A stretch of DNA of 64,000 bases, from positions 21,638,001-21,702,000 of the forward strand of contig JBHGNT010000011.1 of assembly GCA_043228905.1 (NCBI GenBank), given 5' to 3'. Under the pieces are notes generated by a model, which was not told the DNA's origin, ran no database searches, and saw nothing but the letters and a program-made list of their open reading frames with translations. Both the position numbers and the translations under genes were made by a program. How positions within the stretch are numbered: position 1 is the first letter of the stretch; each line of letters starts with the position of its first letter. Source of the DNA: Azolla caroliniana. Its lineage: Eukaryota > Polypodiophyta. Positions 59,684-64,000 of the stretch are shown here, in pieces.

Positions 59684-61441
59684 GTGTGGGGAGAATCGGA
59701 GGTTTGGAAAGTAGATGCACGGAAGCAAGAAGCTGGAGGAGATCATGCCAACCTTGCATTATGGCAAACGGACGAAGAGGGAGTAGAAGAGGGGCAACGG
59801 GGACTGCAAGGAGGATTGCCTCAATGGTTGCCTATGCTGGAGAGTGAGGCCACGGAGTACACGTTACAAGTGGAAAACCTTTTGAATGAATGTGGTCAGG
59901 CACATAATGCATGCATGAGAGGAGATCATGATAAGGATTTGAAAATGGTGGAGACTTCTGATGTATTGGATGTTTTTCTGTCCAAAGAAGAAAGTACAAT
60001 CCTAAATGCCGAGATCAAAAGACTAAAGAAATGTTCGTTCATTTGTAAGCTATTTGGTGGTAGGCCCAATAGAGGTATGGTCCGTGATATGCTACAGGTA
60101 GCTTTAATGGATAAGGTCCCGCATATAAAGAGCGTGGATAATATGGGACGGAATTTCTTTCACATTGAAGTGAATGAAGGGAGTGATGTATCGCAAATTA
60201 TCAATATGAAATGTGTAGAACTCAAATATGGAAGAGCTCTGTTGTTGGAGTGGCATGCTAATTTCAATGTTATGGATGAGGCTAAGAAAATTGGTAATCC
60301 CATGGTGATATCTATGGTATTCCCTAATCTGCCTCGACACTTATATCCGTTGATGCAAAATATTGGGGAGAAGATTGGCACAATTTGTCCTTTAAAGGCA
60401 ACCATGGTAGACAAAATCCGAGACTCCCCTAAGATTAGGGTGCTTGTGCAAAGTTTGTCCACAGTTCCCCCCCTAATTAGAGTGCATGATGTGGAGGGAA
60501 GAATGATAGATGTGGGTGTGGAATATGAGGGTTTACCTGGCCAATGTTTCTATTGTAAAAGAAAGGGCCACATTGCCAAGGAATGTCCAAGGAAGATTAA
60601 TAGAAATGTAAGGGGGGAGAAGGATACGGGGCCAATAGATAAGCAAGAGATGTTGAGGGCGTCAATATTGAGTAACCTCAATGGGGCTGAGAAGGCGAAC
60701 ACTAGTGCAAATGGCTGGACTCGTGTTTTGGGACGGAAAAATGGCTTGCAACGAGAAGTCAACATGGATACGCCTCAGGCAGATTTGAGAAATCGGTTTG
60801 AAGTGTTGCAAGAAGAGGAGGACCTAGCACAAGACTCAAAGAAAACTATTGTTGAAGAGGTGGTAGTATGTACACCTGAGGTCATGTTAAAAAGTGGAAC
60901 ACTTAGACAAGAATCTGCCATGGGCTCCCCTTCCTCCATTGGCAAAAGTGGAAGTATGGGATTGAGAGCAATGAAAGACTGGCTGCGTAATGGGAGGTGT
61001 CAAGAAAGCTCATCCATCACTCCTGAAATTCAGAAGTTGCAAGTGGTGGGACAAGGAAGTAAGGAGGCAAATGTTAGAGTTCCAATCAAATTTGTTAGGT
61101 CAAAAATATTGGAAGGGGACAAGCTGGACAAGGGATATAGGTTTAGTCAGCAAGCTCTCACAAGACTGACTGATTTGTCACAAGGGGAAGCTCTAGGGCT
61201 AAGGGTTTATGTAGTTGTTGCTGAACGAAACAAGCTGCTAGCTATAGGCGTCTCTTTTGATCTAACAGACCTAGAGGTTACAACCAGTAACTTGCCACGG
61301 ATCTCCAACTTTATAGAAGTTAAGGCACACAAATACTTCCACGGCCTACCTATCACCTGGAATGGAGATAAATGGAGGTTGATGTGGCTGAATGCTGGAA
61401 TGATATGTGGGAGTTTTCATGATTCTTGCATTAAAAAATAG
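59684..61441 (+). CDS. LINE ORF1 protein (DUF4283-like with zinc knuckle)
   Basis: Frame open to TAG at 61439-61441 (about 585 codons from 59684). The frame is open back to about 59642 but has no ATG at the left; the first codon here is GTG, so the true start is uncertain and an in-frame ATG further in may be used. Residues about 90-265 resemble the DUF4283 domain of plant LINE ORF1 proteins (FICKLFGGRP, LLLEWHANFN, PMVISMVFPNLP). A CCHC zinc knuckle CFYCKRKGHIAKEC follows at residues 288-301. The remaining half is charged and of low similarity to known domains. The protein binds element RNA and forms the ribonucleoprotein needed for retrotransposition. It is intact over its length and is followed by a 152-base gap to ORF2. 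Confidence 0.8.
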   Translation: MWGESEVWKVDARKQEAGGDHANLALWQTDEEGVEEGQRGLQGGLPQWLPMLESEATEYTLQVENLLNECGQAHNACMRGDHDKDLKMVETSDVLDVFLSKEESTILNAEIKRLKKCSFICKLFGGRPNRGMVRDMLQVALMDKVPHIKSVDNMGRNFFHIEVNEGSDVSQIINMKCVELKYGRALLLEWHANFNVMDEAKKIGNPMVISMVFPNLPRHLYPLMQNIGEKIGTICPLKATMVDKIRDSPKIRVLVQSLSTVPPLIRVHDVEGRMIDVGVEYEGLPGQCFYCKRKGHIAKECPRKINRNVRGEKDTGPIDKQEMLRASILSNLNGAEKANTSANGWTRVLGRKNGLQREVNMDTPQADLRNRFEVLQEEEDLAQDSKKTIVEEVVVCTPEVMLKSGTLRQESAMGSPSSIGKSGSMGLRAMKDWLRNGRCQESSSITPEIQKLQVVGQGSKEANVRVPIKFVRSKILEGDKLDKGYRFSQQALTRLTDLSQGEALGLRVYVVVAERNKLLAIGVSFDLTDLEVTTSNLPRISNFIEVKAHKYFHGLPITWNGDKWRLMWLNAGMICGSFHDSCIKK

Positions 61442-61593
61442 ATTTTACTATGCCTAGAGGAGACGATAGACTCCCTCGATGAGGTGTTGCACTTCCACGA
61501 GGAGGAAATGGCAGAAGCTACAAGGCAAGATGTTGTTTTAGGATGGGAGAGGATCAAGGCAGGAGGTTGGGCATGGGCTCGTAGGGAGGGACT

Positions 61594-62703
61594 ATGTCCG
61601 GCTTGGGAGACTTCGCAATTGTTCTCATGAAATTAATCACGTGGAACATACAAGGTCTAGGCGGTAGCAAATGTATGTTGGAAAGGAAGAACCTCCGCCA
61701 AGAGTTCAAATCCCCTAGCTTTAGGGGTATCCCAGACATTTTTCTCTCGCAAGAGCACCATTTGAGTGCGAACAAAATCTCGAGTATTGGCAATCCTCTA
61801 GCGGGGGATTGGCATACTTTTTGGTCCCCAGCGCAAGGTGAGCATGGTAGAAAAGGGGGTGTTTGTACATCTATCAAGAATAATCCAGATATTATTGTTG
61901 TGGACCAAGGCACCATCGTGGAGGGACGTGCCATCTATGTGACAGTCAGATGGCAACAACGTATCATTGGAATAATAAATGTGTACGCGCCCAATTCGAC
62001 AGCGATGCGGGCCCTTTTTTGGAGGCAATTGGCCGATGGATTGCCGATGGCAGATGCATGGATCCTCGCAGGGGACTTTAACATGACTTTGCACACGGAG
62101 AACAAGGTGGGGGGTATGCATACGGCGGTGCAGGGGTCAGAGTTAGTTGCATGGGATTTGTTGATGGGCAGAATGGGAGTGAAAGATGCTTGGTATGTAC
62201 TAAAAAAGCCTCGGAGCTCGTTATGCTTCTCAAGAGAAGGCTGCAATATAAATGGCTATTGTATGTCTCGCATAGACAGAATATACATATGCTCGGAATT
62301 GGAAAAATATGGTAGCAATGTTGAAATCATCGCAGGTTCAACTTACTCTGATCACATGCCGGTTACGATTACGCTGGTCACTCAAAGGCTAAACAAAAGG
62401 GACTGCAACTTAAGGATTAGTAGTAAACTTTTTGAGGATGTGGAGGTGAGAAGTAAGATAAGGAGTATATGGGAAAATAATCTAGTTGGTTGCGGTGCTT
62501 TGGATAATCTTCGAGGAAAGATTATTGAAACTTCAAAGTATTTGCATGAAGAGACTAAAAATAGATTTGAGAGGTCCAAGGAAAGAGAGGTGAGACTAAG
62601 AAGATCGATAGCGGCTGCCCAAAGAATGCTTCAGAAAAATCCCAAGTGTCTTTGGTCGAGATTAGGTCTGGAGGTTGCTAAAGAAACACTCTACAACGAC
62701 TGA
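61594..62703 (+). pseudogene. LINE ORF2, endonuclease half (frame broken near 62690)
   Basis: Starts at ATG 61594 and contains a complete APE-like endonuclease: ITWNIQGLGG, LSQEHH, INVYAPNS, LAGDFNMTL, CMSRIDRIYI and STYSDHMPV include the conserved Asn, Glu, Asp-Asn, Arg-Asp and Asp-His positions. The enzyme nicks target DNA to start reverse transcription. After RSIAAAQRMLQKNP the frame reaches TGA at 62701, while the expected continuation lies in another frame beginning about 62690. The break therefore looks like a one-base loss (or two-base gain) just before that point. No other disruption is seen in this half. Confidence 0.85.
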
Positions 62704-64000
62704 TTGTGTCAAGAAATAAGATGGTATTCAGGAGTTCAGCAGCTTGGTGGAGCAGGAATGGGGACAAGGTGAACCAACAATTTTTTAAGTTTAAAAAACC
62801 GAGCACAAATGGTAACTTCAGTCCTAAACTGATCAAGGAGGGTTGTTCACTGTCAGAAGATGTATCGGAGATCATGGAGGCACTCACATCTCACTATAGT
62901 GGGCTATTATCAAATAGTTATAGTCTCCCAGCCCAGCCTTCGCTGACAGAATTTGTATTGGAGCGAATGCAACCAAGAATTTCAGAGGTTGCACAAGTTA
63001 AGTGGTCAGGACCACTCTTGGAAGAAGAGGTGTCAGACGCTTTGGCAAGTATATGTAGTACGTCTTGTCCAGGCGACGACAGATTATCAAAAGATTTTTA
63101 TGAAAAATTTTGGGAACTAATTAAGGTTGACCTGATTGCTGGACTAAATGAGGCATGGGATGATGGGTACCTCCCTGAACATTTTAAAGAGGGACTAATA
63201 TTTCTAATTCCTAAGGTAAAGGGTATAGTTACGGATGTGAGGCAATGGAGACCGATTACGCTGCTCAACACAATCTATAAGATTTTTGCTAATATGCTGG
63301 CCAAGAGGGTCAAACCCCACTTACATGCGCTAATTAGTGTTGGACAAACAGGATTCATGGAAAATAGATGTATAATTGATAATGTGTTGACCTTTTGGGA
63401 AGCGATTGCCCTGGCGAAGAAAACCAATCAACATATTGCATGCCTCATGCTTGACTTTGAGAAGGCATATGACAGAGTACAGTGGCTTTTTTTAGACAAA
63501 GTCATGGAGCGGTTGGGACTACCCTCAAAATGGAGAGCAGCTGCGTTGGCCCTTTACAAAAGAAGCTTGAGTAGGGTGTTGGTATTAGGGCAACGGGGCC
63601 CATCAATGCCATTATGCAAGTCTGTCAGGCAGGGGTGCCCATTGGCCCCCTATCTTTATTTATTTATTTCAGAGGCATTCTCTTTCTTTCTAAATAGACC
63701 GGATCCAGGAATTCGGGGTTTGGTTGTCCCACATGCTTGCGAGGACTTGTTGGACTCCATGTATGCAGATGACACTATGCTCTATCTGCAAGGCAATGAT
63801 GCTAATTTACAACAGGCTGAAAACGGATTGAGTTGTTTTGTGAAGCATCAGGGGGGGGAAATTAATTGGAACAAAAGTAGAGGGTTTTGGGTAAGTCCAA
63901 ACTCCAGGCTGCATTGGCAACCTAATGCTAATTTTCAATGGGTTCCTAATGGAAGGGCTGTTAAGTATTTGGGCTTTTTGGTGGGAGTAGAGATTCAGAA
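62691..64000 (+). pseudogene. LINE ORF2, reverse transcriptase half (shifted frame, runs off edge)
   Basis: In the frame of 62697 the sequence is open without stops to the end of the window, about 434 codons. It starts LQRLIVSRNKMVFRSSAAWW and includes the reverse transcriptase blocks: GLIFLIPKVKG, RQWRPITLLNTIYKIFA, CLMLDFEKAYDRV (first catalytic Asp), RQGCPLAPYLY, MYADDTMLYL (catalytic YADD at about 63762-63773), INWNKS and VKYLGFLVG. The zinc-binding C-terminal domain lies beyond the window. The domain is intact; only its connection to the endonuclease is broken. Confidence 0.85.

Larger units (their letters stand above)
59673..64000 (+). mobile_element. LINE (L1-type non-LTR retrotransposon), right end outside window
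   Basis: Gene order ORF1 (zinc knuckle), then ORF2 with APE-type endonuclease followed by reverse transcriptase, all on the + strand, as in plant L1-clade LINEs. The left boundary is placed where similarity to the adjacent opposite-strand tail ends. The 3' UTR, poly-A tail and target duplication would lie beyond position 64000. ORF2 is interrupted by a frame change, so the copy is probably inactive. Confidence 0.85.

Overview
This window looks like nuclear DNA of a land plant. The evidence is an intron-rich gene set (beta-tubulin, a kinesin-7 with a C-terminal RING finger, a LOB-domain transcription factor and a plant-type glyoxalase I-like protein), plus plant copia and LINE elements and a decayed PPR gene. 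Genes are sparse and the spacers are long, AT-rich and full of old repeat debris. The PPR remnant and the large spacers would fit a fern or lycophyte, but the sequence seen here cannot settle the lineage.

Left part (1-11.3 kb): the last two exons of a beta-tubulin gene that starts outside the window, then gene-poor DNA. This holds a diverged duplication (about 3.0 and 5.0 kb), a truncated MITE (4.26-4.65 kb) with a small retroposon inserted in its terminal repeat, a 145-bp tandem duplication and a LINE 3' fragment. Middle-left (11.3-20.9 kb): a complete 26-exon kinesin-7/RING gene on the + strand, about 1195 residues, with an E2F-type site upstream, a polyasparagine microsatellite in exon 1, one GC-AG intron and a LINE scrap in intron 2. 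From 20.9 to 25.9 kb no gene was seen. At 25.9-28.3 kb lies a class I LBD gene with a GC-rich upstream block carrying three ACGT-core sites and two long poly-C tracts.

Middle-right (28.3-41.3 kb): no intact gene. It contains short direct and tandem duplications, a perfect 26-bp hairpin, two LINE fragments on the - strand, a PPR pseudogene and a MITE with a perfect 10-bp target duplication inserted into an older LINE tail. At 41.35-47.29 kb is a complete Ty1/copia LTR retrotransposon with CTACT target duplications, about 98% identical LTRs, a tRNA-Met-type primer site and one gag-pol frame broken only by seven stop codons. It also carries an unusual, still-open extension after RNase H.

Right part (47.3-64 kb): an odd GC-rich patch bounded by a 16-bp inverted repeat, a three-unit tandem array, a three-exon VOC/glyoxalase I-like gene on the - strand (51.16-52.65 kb), more gene-free DNA with a LINE fragment and a 61-bp tandem duplication, and finally a LINE running off the right edge (ORF1 with zinc knuckle, APE endonuclease, then reverse transcriptase in a shifted frame).

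The four host genes are unrelated housekeeping or regulatory genes and do not form a pathway. The most informative content is the layered history of transposon insertions. All coordinates and splice sites were read by eye. No alignment, gene prediction or database search was run.
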